Assembly (NCBI GenBank): GCA_963725035.1
Contig: CAVRWX010000004.1
Coordinates: 1-50,037 of the forward strand
Reading direction: 5' to 3'
Length of the DNA stretch: 50,037 nt
From: JALZKA01 sp963725035
Lineage (GTDB): Bacteria; Actinomycetota; Thermoleophilia; Solirubrobacterales; 70-9
Both the position numbers and the translations under genes were made by a program. The number at the start of each line of letters is the position of its first letter. The first letter of the stretch is position 1. Positions 16,610-24,476 of the stretch are shown in pieces. The notes beneath the pieces were generated by a model, which saw only the letters and a program-made list of their open reading frames with translations, searched no databases and was not told the origin of the DNA.

Positions 16610-17431
16610 GTGGCCGAGGCAATTGTCAACGGGACAACCCTTTACTACGAGTTGCACGGCAGCGGCGACCCAGTCGTCCTAGTGCATGGCTCTTGGGCCG
16701 ATGCGAACCGATGGGCGCCCGTGCTTCCCGGCCTTGCCGAGTCGTTCCAGGTGCTCGTCTATGACCGCAGGGGTCACTCACGTAGCGAGCGACCGGACGC
16801 ACAAGGCAGCGTCGACGAAGATGGCGACGATCTCGCTGAACTTGTAGGTGCAATCGGTCTGACGCCAGCACACGTGGTCACCAACTCGTTCGGCGGGAAC
16901 ATCGCGCTGCGTCTCGCAACCCGCCGACCGGAGATCTTTCGCTCACTGACCTGTCACGAGCCTCCGTTGTGGGGCCTCCTCGGGGACGACCCGGAGAGCC
17001 AGACGATGCTCCAACTGGGGGCGAAGAGCCTCGAGTCCGTGGCTGCGCGTATCGCTGGAGGCGACCACGAGGGCGCCGCACGCCAGTTCGCCGACGAGGT
17101 TGCGTTCGGACCAGGCTCCTGGGAAAACGAACTACCGTCGGAAGTCAAGGAAATGTTCGTCCAGAACGCCCCCACATTCCTTGACGAGCTCCAGGATCCA
17201 AGCCAGCTTGTCATCGACGCGGATGCGGCGGCGGGCATCGAGCTGCCCGTCCATCTCACCCAAGGGTCGGAGAGCCCACCGATGTTCCCGCGCGTCATCG
17301 ATCGGCTCGTTGATCTCATTCCAGGCGCCACTCGCGAGACCATCGCCGGCGCAGGGCATGCGCCGCAGACGACGGTGCCGGATTTCTACGTCGAGACAAC
17401 GGTGCGCGGCATCAAGGCTTTCTCGGCCTGA
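16610..17431 (+). CDS. Alpha/beta hydrolase
   Basis: 273 residues, cytoplasmic. Oxyanion-hole motif VLVHGSW (about 23-29), YDRRGHSRS, nucleophile elbow TNSFGG with Ser93 (Asn replaces the first Gly of GxSxG), and the catalytic His in GAGHAPQ near the C-terminus. Likely catalytic acid lies in the strand before HLTQGSESP. Substrate unknown. GTG start. It follows tRNA-Leu by 52 bases. Confidence 0.87.
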   Translation: MAEAIVNGTTLYYELHGSGDPVVLVHGSWADANRWAPVLPGLAESFQVLVYDRRGHSRSERPDAQGSVDEDGDDLAELVGAIGLTPAHVVTNSFGGNIALRLATRRPEIFRSLTCHEPPLWGLLGDDPESQTMLQLGAKSLESVAARIAGGDHEGAARQFADEVAFGPGSWENELPSEVKEMFVQNAPTFLDELQDPSQLVIDADAAAGIELPVHLTQGSESPPMFPRVIDRLVDLIPGATRETIAGAGHAPQTTVPDFYVETTVRGIKAFSA

Positions 17432-17491
17432 GGGGATCCTGGAGGCCGGACGGCGGCAGTCAGTTGATGACAGGCGCACTACGATCGCCTC

Positions 17492-17878
17492 ATGAAGGTT
17501 GAGAAGACGGACTTCATCACGATCCCTGTCCGCGACTTCGCGAAGGCGAAGGACTTCTACGAGAACACGCTCGGGCTCGAGTTCTCCCACACCTGGGGCA
17601 GCATGCCTGCGGGCGAGTTCGAGACCGGCAACCTGACGATCGCGCTCATGCAGCCCGATGCGTTCGGGATGGAGTTCTCGCCGCATCGCTTCCCGGTTGC
17701 CCTGCGCGTGGATGACGTCGAGGCCGCCCGCGCCGAGCTCGAGGGCAAGGGGGTCAAGTTCATGGGCGACACGATCGACTCCGGCGTCTGCCACCAGGCG
17801 ATCTTCGAAGACCCTGACGGGAACATGCTCGACCTCCACAACCGCTACGCGCCGCCCAACGTCGGCCCGGGCAGCTGA
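17492..17878 (+). CDS. VOC (glyoxalase-like) family protein
   Basis: 128 residues, one pair of beta-alpha-beta-beta-beta modules. Module 1 begins DFITIPVRDFAKAKDFYENTLGLEF and module 2 ends with IFEDPDGNMLDLHNRY, the usual signature strand with a metal-ligand-type glutamate/aspartate region. Possible roles are a dioxygenase, isomerase or resistance-like protein; the substrate cannot be read. Convergent with the solute-binding gene, 3 bases apart. Confidence 0.88.
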   Translation: MKVEKTDFITIPVRDFAKAKDFYENTLGLEFSHTWGSMPAGEFETGNLTIALMQPDAFGMEFSPHRFPVALRVDDVEAARAELEGKGVKFMGDTIDSGVCHQAIFEDPDGNMLDLHNRYAPPNVGPGS

Positions 17879-17881
17879 CGA

Positions 17882-18850
17882 CTAGTCGCCCAGGCTCGTA
17901 AGCCACGCGCCCGACAGCGCGGGGATCTCGCGGCCTGAATCGACGCCGCGGACCGATCGCTCGATGCCGAGGAACGTCCCGCCCGAACTCCGCAGCACGC
18001 TCAGGAGCGGGTCCTCCCGGGCCTGATCCGCCTGCGCAGGCTCGAGCTCGTCCGCGAGCTGCGCCTCACCGGCGTCCAGCATCGCCAGGCGCAGGCTGGG
18101 ATCGGGCGTGACCTGTAGCTCGATCTGATCCAGCGCCGGCCCCAGCTCGACCTTGGCCGATGAGCCCCACCACGCCGTGTTGCGAGCAAGAAGAGCGCGA
18201 TCGCCGTCGCGCTCCCGGAGCTCAAACGCGCCGGTGCCGGTCTGCGATGAGCGGGTGACGATCGCGCCGTCGCCAGATGACGGCTCCAGGGCAGTGGGCG
18301 AGACGATGCCGAGCTGAGGAGCCGACAGGTGCTCTGGGAAATCCGGGTCGGGAGCCGCCAGGGCAAACCTGACCTCTCCCGGACTGGGCGCGTCGACCGA
18401 GAGGAGGCCGGGCAGTAACGCGCGCCCGGCTGCGGTCGTCAGCCACCTCGTGGCGTTTGCCTGGACCGCGGCCGAGTCGAAGGGGGTCTCGTCGTCTTGG
18501 AAGAAGACCCCGTCGCGAAGCCGGAAGGTCCAGATCGTGTCGTCCTCCGAGCTCTGGGTGCGCACGACGAGTCCGGGCACCCGCCGCTCGACGTCGAAGG
18601 GGCCCGCCACCTTGGCGGTAAGCGGCTCGTTCACCTGGCGCACCAGGATCTCCTCGGAGCGGGTGTTCGCCTCGAGCGGATCGGTGCTCACGATGCGGTC
18701 GGCGACGGTCCAGACCAGGGTCCCGCCCTCACCCGCCGGCGTTGCGCTCGACACGGCGGATGCTGCCTCATCGTCCCCTCCGCCACATCCGGCGACCGCG
18801 CACGCCAGGAAACCAGCGCAGAGCCAGCCCAGCCGTGTGAGCGCGGGCAT
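17882..18850 (-). CDS. Short ABC-type peptide/solute-binding lipoprotein (family 5)
   Basis: 322 residues. Lipoprotein signal peptide with lipobox AVAGC, then an acidic/Ala linker and the first part of a family 5 extracellular solute-binding protein: STDPLEANTRSEEILVRQVNEPL and FRLRDGVFFQDDETPFDSAAV are the standard N-terminal landmarks. Normal members have about 500 residues and a third domain with a conserved C-terminus; this one ends early with no sign of a frameshift, and has no permease or ATPase genes beside it. It may be a sensor or a reduced, non-transport version. Same strand as secG, 13 bases downstream of it. Confidence 0.8.
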   Translation of the reverse strand: MPALTRLGWLCAGFLACAVAGCGGGDDEAASAVSSATPAGEGGTLVWTVADRIVSTDPLEANTRSEEILVRQVNEPLTAKVAGPFDVERRVPGLVVRTQSSEDDTIWTFRLRDGVFFQDDETPFDSAAVQANATRWLTTAAGRALLPGLLSVDAPSPGEVRFALAAPDPDFPEHLSAPQLGIVSPTALEPSSGDGAIVTRSSQTGTGAFELRERDGDRALLARNTAWWGSSAKVELGPALDQIELQVTPDPSLRLAMLDAGEAQLADELEPAQADQAREDPLLSVLRSSGGTFLGIERSVRGVDSGREIPALSGAWLTSLGD

Positions 18851-18863
18851 GCCGCAGGCCCGC

Positions 18864-19088
18864 TTAGAGCTTTAGAAGGACGAGCGTGTTCAGCGCGAAC
18901 ACGATCGCGAAGAAGATCGTCCAGCGGTCGAGGTTCCGCTCGACCAGCGAGCCGCCCGCGAAGGAGCTGCCGCCGCCACCGATGCCGAAGGCGCCGGAAA
19001 GGCCAGCGTCCTTGCCCGAGTGGAGCAGGACGAGGATGATCAGGATGACCGAGACGAGCACCTGGACGACTTGAAGGATCTGTTCCAT
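18864..19088 (-). CDS. secG: SecG, protein translocase subunit
   Basis: 74 residues with two transmembrane helices: one near the N-terminus ending LVLLHSGKDAGLSGAFG, and one at the C-terminus (FFAIVFALNTLVLL). The Gly/Ser-rich cytoplasmic loop between them is typical. SecG assists SecA-driven export through SecYEG in the inner membrane. Usually alone or near glycolysis genes in actinobacteria; here it leads the solute-binding lipoprotein gene. Confidence 0.92.
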   Translation of the reverse strand: MEQILQVVQVLVSVILIILVLLHSGKDAGLSGAFGIGGGGSSFAGGSLVERNLDRWTIFFAIVFALNTLVLLKL

Positions 19089-19168
19089 CGCGGGGCGATT
19101 CTAGAGGCTTGCCGTCAGCGACTCAGTGGCCTAGGCTCCACTGCGAGGTCGACGCCAAGGGGATGGAC

Positions 19169-19543
19169 ATGAAAGCGAAGATCGCTCTCACATCGCTGAT
19201 CGCAATCGCCGCCATGGCGGCGCAGCCCGCGCTGGCCCGCGCGCCCGAGCCGAGCGCCGTCACGATCGACAACTACCACGGGGAAGACGGGAACGTCGTG
19301 TTCCCGGGCCACGTCGAGTCGTCGAAAAAGTGCGAGAAGGACCGCAAGGTCACCATCCACACAACCGGCCCGGGCGCCGAGGGCAAGATCGGATCGGACG
19401 AGACGAGCTCCAAGGGCAAGTTCCGCGTAACCGAGCCCATCCCAGTGGAGGGGACCGAGGCCTACGCCAAGGTCAAGCGCTCCACTGCCGGCGAGGTGAC
19501 CTGTGGCGGCGACAAGTCGCCCTCCATCTCGCTGGCCGGCTGA
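19169..19543 (+). CDS. Small secreted hypothetical protein
   Basis: 124 residues: signal peptide (about 1-25, ending ALARA), then a soluble domain rich in Lys, Asp and Gly with two cysteines (in KKCEKD and VTCGGD) that could form a disulfide. The pattern VESSKKCEKDRKVTIH and later KFRVTEPIP looks like a single Ig-like or transthyretin-like beta domain. ATG 19169 has AAGGGG seven bases upstream; ATG 19163 is too close to it. No family recognised. Confidence 0.7.
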   Translation: MKAKIALTSLIAIAAMAAQPALARAPEPSAVTIDNYHGEDGNVVFPGHVESSKKCEKDRKVTIHTTGPGAEGKIGSDETSSKGKFRVTEPIPVEGTEAYAKVKRSTAGEVTCGGDKSPSISLAG

Positions 19544-19546
19544 GCG

Positions 19547-19828
19547 CTAGCCGCGCTTCTCGAGCGCGTCGATCTCCTTCAGGATCCCGATCGCCTCGCG
19601 CCTGAGCTCCGCGTCCGCCCGCGCCCAGTCCTCCTGCGAGAGCTTGCCCTGCTCCCGGTCGAGCTCCGCGTCGCGGATCTCGCGGTACTTCGACTCCTTG
19701 CGTGCCTCCAGCTCGGCGCGCTCGGGATCCTCGATCCGCTCGGAGCTCTTCGCGCCCGGCCGAAGAGGGATCGAGACGAAGAGCGCGACCGCGGCGATCA
19801 CGAACAGCGCGATGAGGGCGACCTCCAT
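19547..19828 (-). CDS. CcmI-like cytochrome c biogenesis protein
   Basis: 93 residues: one N-terminal membrane helix (about 3-22), then a charged, probably coiled-coil domain (ARKESKYREIRDAELDREQG, then GKLSQEDWARADAELRREAI). The helix plus the E-x-K-x3-IRDAELD-x5-GKLS-x-EDW pattern resembles the N-terminal region of CcmI/CycH, which brings apocytochrome to the haem lyase. There is no TPR part. It follows ccmF by 12 bases on the same strand, which supports the assignment. Confidence 0.65.
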   Translation of the reverse strand: MEVALIALFVIAAVALFVSIPLRPGAKSSERIEDPERAELEARKESKYREIRDAELDREQGKLSQEDWARADAELRREAIGILKEIDALEKRG

Positions 19829-19840
19829 GGCCCGGGGAGG

Positions 19841-22087
19841 CTACGAGGCGCGGCCGAGGTCCTTCGCAAGGCGGGCGGCGTACACGTCCGAGACGCGCCG
19901 GCGGCGCGCCGATGCGGTTGGCCAGGCGGCGATCAGGCCTCCGATCACGCCGATCGCGCCGCCGACCCAGATCCAGATCACGAGCGGGTTCACGTTGATG
20001 CGGAAGTCGACTGGAATCTCGCCGTCCTCGAATCGCCGCTCCAGATTCGTGATCGCCAGGCCCTGAAGCTGGGAACGCTGCTCGGCGATCCCGCGCATCC
20101 TCTCTACGCCGCCCGGCGTCGACGGGTCCGGGAGCTCGTCCGGAATCGTGATCTCGTCGATCCGCCTGTCGGCGCCCGAGATGAAGTCGTCGATCTCAGG
20201 CTCGGTCAGGTCGGGCCGCATCGCGGTCCAGAAGTCCTCCGCGGCCCCGCCTGAGCGCCCGACCTCCGACGTCGCCTCGCCCTCGAAGAAGCTCCGGACG
20301 GTGCCGGTCGAGCTGGACGAGTAGTAGTTGCGGCTGGGCGTGAGAGTGTCGACGACCTCGCCGTCGCGGCGAACCTCGACGACCGAGCCGAACGTGAGGC
20401 GGTCCTCGTCGAGGTCGCGGTAGGCGGTCGGCCGCACGTAGGTCAGCTCGTAGTCATCGACCGTGGTCGAGTCGCCCGGCAGCATCCGCACGTCGTCCGA
20501 CGTCTGAAAGCTCGACGAGGCCGCAATCGAAACGAACGCGATCACGATGCCGATGTGGACGATGTAGCCGCCGTAGCGGCGGCGGTTCCTGACCACGACG
20601 CGACCGAGCGAGAGCGCAAAGCCGTCGCCCGTGAGCGCGTTCTGCGCCGAGGCGCCCCGCACGAACTCGCTCGCCAGGCCGGCCAGCGCGAAGGCCGCGA
20701 ACGTGAACATGATCAGCGCTCCCGGCTCGTCCGCGACGTCAGTGAACGCGAGCAGCGCGATCAGGACGATGGCCGCGACGGCCACCGGCGGCCCGAACAG
20801 CCTGAGCGCCCGGCCCGCGCTGATCTGGCGCCAAGCCAATAGCGGCCCGATCCCGGTGAACAGCACGAGCAGGATCGCGAGCGGCGTCACGTACTGGTCG
20901 AACCACGGCGCGGCGAGCGTCGAGCGCTCACCCGTGAACGCCTCGGCGATGAGCGGGAAGAAGGTGCCGTAGAAGACGACGAACGCCAGGCCGATCAGGA
21001 GGATGTTGTTGACCAGGAAGACGGCCTCGCGAGACGCCAGCGACTGGATGCGCCGCTCCGAGCGCAGGTCCTTAAGGCGCGAGACGATCAGCGCGGTCGA
21101 GCCCGCAAGCACCACCGCGATGAGGACGAGGAGGGGCGTGCCGACCGTCGATTCGCCGAAGGCGTGAATCGACTGCAGGATCCCCGAACGCACCAGGAAC
21201 GTGCCGAGCAGGGACAGGGCGAACGTCGCGCAGATCAGCGAGACGTTCCACACCTTGAGCATGCCGCGGCGCTCCTGGACCATGATCGAGTGGAGGAACG
21301 CTGTACCAACGAGCCACGGCATGAGCGACGCGTTCTCGACCGGGTCCCACCCCCAGTAGCCGCCCCAGCCGAGCTCGACGTATGACCAGCCCGCGCCGAG
21401 CAGGACGCCGACGGACAGGAAGATCCAGGCCAGGAGCGCGAACCGGCGGGTCGAGCGGATCCAGCTGGTGTCGAGGCGCCGCGCGATGAGGGCGCCGATC
21501 GCGAACGCGAACGGGATCGAGAACAGGACGTATCCCGAATAGAGCATCGGCGGATGGATCGCCATCGCCGGGTGGCGGAGGAGCGGGTTGAGCCCCAGCC
21601 CTTCGGCCGGTACGGGGCTCACCCGCGTGAACGGCATCGCGTCGCCGCCCGAGATGACCATCAGGCCGGTGAAGAAGAGGCCGAGGCCGCACAGAACCGC
21701 AGTCGCCCACGGCACCACCTCGCGGTGCTTGTGGCGCGTGGCGAAGAGCACACCCGACGACGCGAGCGAGAGCACGAACGCCCACAGGAGGAGCGAGCCG
21801 CCCTGGCTTCCCCACAGCGCCGTCATCTTGTAGAGGGTCGGCGTGGTGGTCGAGGAGTGGTCAGCGACCAGCGCCACCGAGAAGTCCGAACGCAGGAACG
21901 CCGCCTCGAGTACGACCACGCAGATCACCAAGAGCGCCGCGGCGGCGTAGACGGCGCGGCGCGCGGAGTCGACCCAGCGCCGGTCGCCCGAGTGCCCGCC
22001 GTAGATCCCGGCGGCGGCGCCGTAGCCGAACGCCACGAGCGCGCCGACGAGGCACGCGTGCCCCGCGTCGATCGAAAGCTCGCCCAC
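19841..22087 (-). CDS. ccmF: CcmF haem lyase subunit
   Basis: 748 residues with about 14-15 membrane helices. It carries the WWD-type haem-handling motif GWGGYWGWDPVENAS, the flanking conserved histidine segments (AIHPPMLYSG and FLHSIM), and the QERRGMLKVWNVSLI loop. A ~170-residue extracytoplasmic C-terminal domain before the last helix is longer than in proteobacteria. It transfers haem from CcmE to apocytochrome c. GTG 22087 follows the ccmE stop by 2 bases. Operon: ccmE, ccmF, ccmI-like. Confidence 0.93.
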   Translation of the reverse strand: MGELSIDAGHACLVGALVAFGYGAAAGIYGGHSGDRRWVDSARRAVYAAAALLVICVVVLEAAFLRSDFSVALVADHSSTTTPTLYKMTALWGSQGGSLLLWAFVLSLASSGVLFATRHKHREVVPWATAVLCGLGLFFTGLMVISGGDAMPFTRVSPVPAEGLGLNPLLRHPAMAIHPPMLYSGYVLFSIPFAFAIGALIARRLDTSWIRSTRRFALLAWIFLSVGVLLGAGWSYVELGWGGYWGWDPVENASLMPWLVGTAFLHSIMVQERRGMLKVWNVSLICATFALSLLGTFLVRSGILQSIHAFGESTVGTPLLVLIAVVLAGSTALIVSRLKDLRSERRIQSLASREAVFLVNNILLIGLAFVVFYGTFFPLIAEAFTGERSTLAAPWFDQYVTPLAILLVLFTGIGPLLAWRQISAGRALRLFGPPVAVAAIVLIALLAFTDVADEPGALIMFTFAAFALAGLASEFVRGASAQNALTGDGFALSLGRVVVRNRRRYGGYIVHIGIVIAFVSIAASSSFQTSDDVRMLPGDSTTVDDYELTYVRPTAYRDLDEDRLTFGSVVEVRRDGEVVDTLTPSRNYYSSSSTGTVRSFFEGEATSEVGRSGGAAEDFWTAMRPDLTEPEIDDFISGADRRIDEITIPDELPDPSTPGGVERMRGIAEQRSQLQGLAITNLERRFEDGEIPVDFRINVNPLVIWIWVGGAIGVIGGLIAAWPTASARRRRVSDVYAARLAKDLGRAS

Positions 22088-22089
22088 CG

Positions 22090-22519
22090 CTAGAGCGACT
22101 CGTCGATCACGATGTTCGGGTCCTCCTCCGCCTCGTCCGAGAACTTGGACGGGCACTTCGTGATCAGGCTGTCCTTCTCGGCGACGAGCGTGCCATTGAC
22201 CATCTGCCCCGTGACGATCACATCGCGCCCCTCACGGAAGGGATCTGGGACCTGGCCCTCGTAAGTGACCGGGACCTCCTTCGACGGGATCCTCCGGGTC
22301 GGCGATCACGAACTCGCGCGAGCCGTCGGGGAGCGTCTCCTCCGTGACGACCTTCCCGTAGGCATCGACGGAGCCGGCCGGAGCCTCAGCGAGGAGCTCG
22401 GACGGCGACTTCGCCTCGGTCGAGGCAGAGAAGGACGTGTAGACGAGCGCCGTGGCCAGGAGCACCGCCACGCTCAGGGCCACGACGAGGCGGATCTTTC
22501 GCTTTTTTTCGGGGTCCAC
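22090..22519 (-). CDS. ccmE: CcmE haem chaperone, one insertion; Cys-type haem motif
   Basis: About 142 residues once joined. N-terminal membrane anchor (KKRKIRLVVALSVAVLLATALV), then an OB-fold beta barrel. The frame breaks near 22285: removing one base (CCC[G]TCG in the coding sense) continues DPED into PSKEVPVTYEGQVPDPF and to the stop at 22090. The haem-attachment region reads LITKCPSKFSDE: Cys replaces the HxxxY histidine, as in the known CxxxY class of CcmE, and Phe replaces the tyrosine. GTG start. Periplasmic-side haem chaperone passing haem to CcmF. Confidence 0.87.
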
Positions 22520-22567
22520 GCCACCCCGAATTATCGCAGGGGCGATTCGCCCCTCGGCGTGTGAGGC

Positions 22568-22855
22568 TTACGCGCTTACCTCAATCATCACCTCACAGCG
22601 ATCGACTGACTCCCTGGTACCGGGCGTCTCCGCCGAATCCATGGCGCTCAGCACCGCTTCGCCGGTCTTCAGGTCATCCATGGAATCGAAGGACTGAAGG
22701 ACGACCGCGGTCCCCTGCTCCTCGTCGAGCAGCACCTTTAGGGCGGTAGATGGCACACCCTCCGGCGGGCCCTCGTTCTGAGCGACTCGCTCCTTCAATG
22801 CCGCGACGCGCTCTGGATCCACTCCGGTGAACCTCACAACTCGTACATAGGCCAT
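22568..22855 (-). CDS. Small dimeric alpha/beta-barrel (ABM-like) protein
   Basis: 95 residues. The order of elements (VRVVRFTGVDPERVAALKERVA, then TALKVLLDEEQGTAVVLQSFDSMDDLKTGEAVLSAM) resembles ferredoxin-like ABM/EthD small proteins, with helix 1 after the first strand and a conserved middle strand. No catalytic residues can be identified. Divergent from the SDR gene across 59 bases. Function unknown. Confidence 0.68.
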   Translation of the reverse strand: MAYVRVVRFTGVDPERVAALKERVAQNEGPPEGVPSTALKVLLDEEQGTAVVLQSFDSMDDLKTGEAVLSAMDSAETPGTRESVDRCEVMIEVSA

Positions 22856-22914
22856 GCTTCCCCTTTCGGTTGATGCCAGAGAGGCGGACGCTACTCCTCG
22901 CTAGCTTCGTGTGC

Positions 22915-23622
22915 ATGGCTGAAAACCCCGTCCTCCTCATCACCGGCGCCTCAACTGGCATCGGTGCGAAAACCGCCCACCACGCAGCCGAGGCCGGCTA
23001 CCGGCTCGTCCTCAGCGCCCGATCAGAGGACAAGCTCGAAGCTCTTGCGTCCGAGCTCGGCGGGCCGGACAAGGCGATCGCCGTTCGCTGCGACGTCTCC
23101 GAGTGGGAGGACTGCGAGAACCTCGTAAAGGCGGCGACCGACGCCTTCGGGGGCTTCGACGCCGTGTTCGCCAACGCGGGCTTCGGAGCGTCACGGGGCT
23201 TCCTGGAAGAGTCGCCCGAGCATTGGCGCTCGATGATCCTCACCAACGTCCTGGGGGTCGCCTACACGATCCGCGCCACCCTCCCCCACCTCCTCGAAAA
23301 GGAGACCGGCCACTTCGTGATCACCAGCTCGGTCGCCGGCCGGCGCGCGCTCCCGGGCTCGCTCTACTCGGCGTCGAAGTGGTCGGTGACGGCGATGGGC
23401 GAGGCGCTTCGCCAGGAGCTCCGCCAGATGCACGACAACACGCGCATCCGCGTGACGCTGATCGAGCCGGGGATGGTCGACACGCCCTTCTTCGACAACC
23501 GCCCGGGCAAGGGCGCGCTCGAGGACGAGGACATCGCGAACGCCGTCATGTACGCGCTCTCCCAGCCCGAGCACGTCGACGTGAACGAGATGCTCATCCG
23601 GCCCACTATGCAGCCCACCTGA
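22915..23622 (+). CDS. Short-chain dehydrogenase/reductase
   Basis: 235 residues. NAD(P)-binding TGASTGIG at 10-17, basic residue in the ARSED motif favouring NADP, NAGFG motif, catalytic Ser in ITSSVAGRRALPG, and catalytic YSASKW. Classical SDR fold ending with VNEMLIRPTMQPT, as in the YdfG/serine-3-dehydrogenase-like branch. Substrate unknown. ATG 22915 preferred over the earlier in-frame start because it begins just before the first beta strand. Confidence 0.9.
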   Translation: MAENPVLLITGASTGIGAKTAHHAAEAGYRLVLSARSEDKLEALASELGGPDKAIAVRCDVSEWEDCENLVKAATDAFGGFDAVFANAGFGASRGFLEESPEHWRSMILTNVLGVAYTIRATLPHLLEKETGHFVITSSVAGRRALPGSLYSASKWSVTAMGEALRQELRQMHDNTRIRVTLIEPGMVDTPFFDNRPGKGALEDEDIANAVMYALSQPEHVDVNEMLIRPTMQPT

Positions 23623-23657
23623 GGCTGTTCTATCGTTTGAGCCATGAAGCTTGAGCC

Positions 23658-24440
23658 ATGAAGCGGGGGCTGGGAATCACACTCGCGGTGGCGCTTGCGG
23701 CGCTTTCCGTAACCGCCGGGCCGGCAAGCGCCCTCAAGGGCTATGAGGCTGCGATAACGGATCAGGGCGGCGGGTTCGACAAAGGCCGCGTCAAGTGCGG
23801 CCCTGGTGAACGCGTCGTCTCCGGCGGGTTCAGCGGCGTCCAGTCGGATTCGGCGGTGGTCAACAAGGCGGTTCGCGGCAAGGCGTGGTTGGTCAGAGGG
23901 GACTTTGCGCTGCCCGCGACGGTGTACGCGTACTGCGACTCGCAACTCGACGTGAGCGTGGCCAAGAAGACCAAGAAGTTCCCCGACAGCGACCGTTTGA
24001 ACGTCGCGGCGCGCTGCGCTGGCAATCAGGTCCCGGCAGCCGGCGGTTGGGCTTACCGCGAGCTCGTCTCGAACTCCCCCGTCTACACCAGCGCTCCCTA
24101 CGGGGACCACCGCTGGCTTGTCGGCGGCTTCACTTCAGGCATCGGGGACAAGCTGACGGCGTACGCGTACTGCCTCAACGGTGACGTCAGGGTCGACGGT
24201 TCCTTGGTGCTGATGCCCGACGGAGAGAACGCGACGAACTTCGCGGGTTGTGATCAGGGTGAAGAGCTTCTCGGTGGAGGCTTCCAGACCGATCCAAAGC
24301 CTGACTTCGGCAACACGTTCGGCCCCGACCCCTTCTTTTACGCGACGTGGAAATCGAACCAGCGCGAGTGGTCGACCAGCGCCCACAACTACAGCAGCAT
24401 CGGCGGGACGCTGAGCACCTTCGCAACCTGTCTCGACTAG
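23658..24440 (+). CDS. Secreted Cys/GGG-repeat protein (family copy 2)
   Basis: 260 residues, signal peptide ending PASA (about 1-25), then three repeats of the same kind as at 11207-12088: KCGPGERVVSGGF, RCAGNQVPAAGGW and GCDQGEELLGGGF open the repeats; WLVRG, WLVGG and WSTSA occupy the conserved Trp position; and YAYC, YAYC and FATC close them. It ends CLD, as does copy 1. Soluble and probably exported. No known family. Confidence 0.8.
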   Translation: MKRGLGITLAVALAALSVTAGPASALKGYEAAITDQGGGFDKGRVKCGPGERVVSGGFSGVQSDSAVVNKAVRGKAWLVRGDFALPATVYAYCDSQLDVSVAKKTKKFPDSDRLNVAARCAGNQVPAAGGWAYRELVSNSPVYTSAPYGDHRWLVGGFTSGIGDKLTAYAYCLNGDVRVDGSLVLMPDGENATNFAGCDQGEELLGGGFQTDPKPDFGNTFGPDPFFYATWKSNQREWSTSAHNYSSIGGTLSTFATCLD

Positions 24441-24476
24441 CGCCGAGACTCGCCCGCTGGCACTAGGCTCCGTCCG

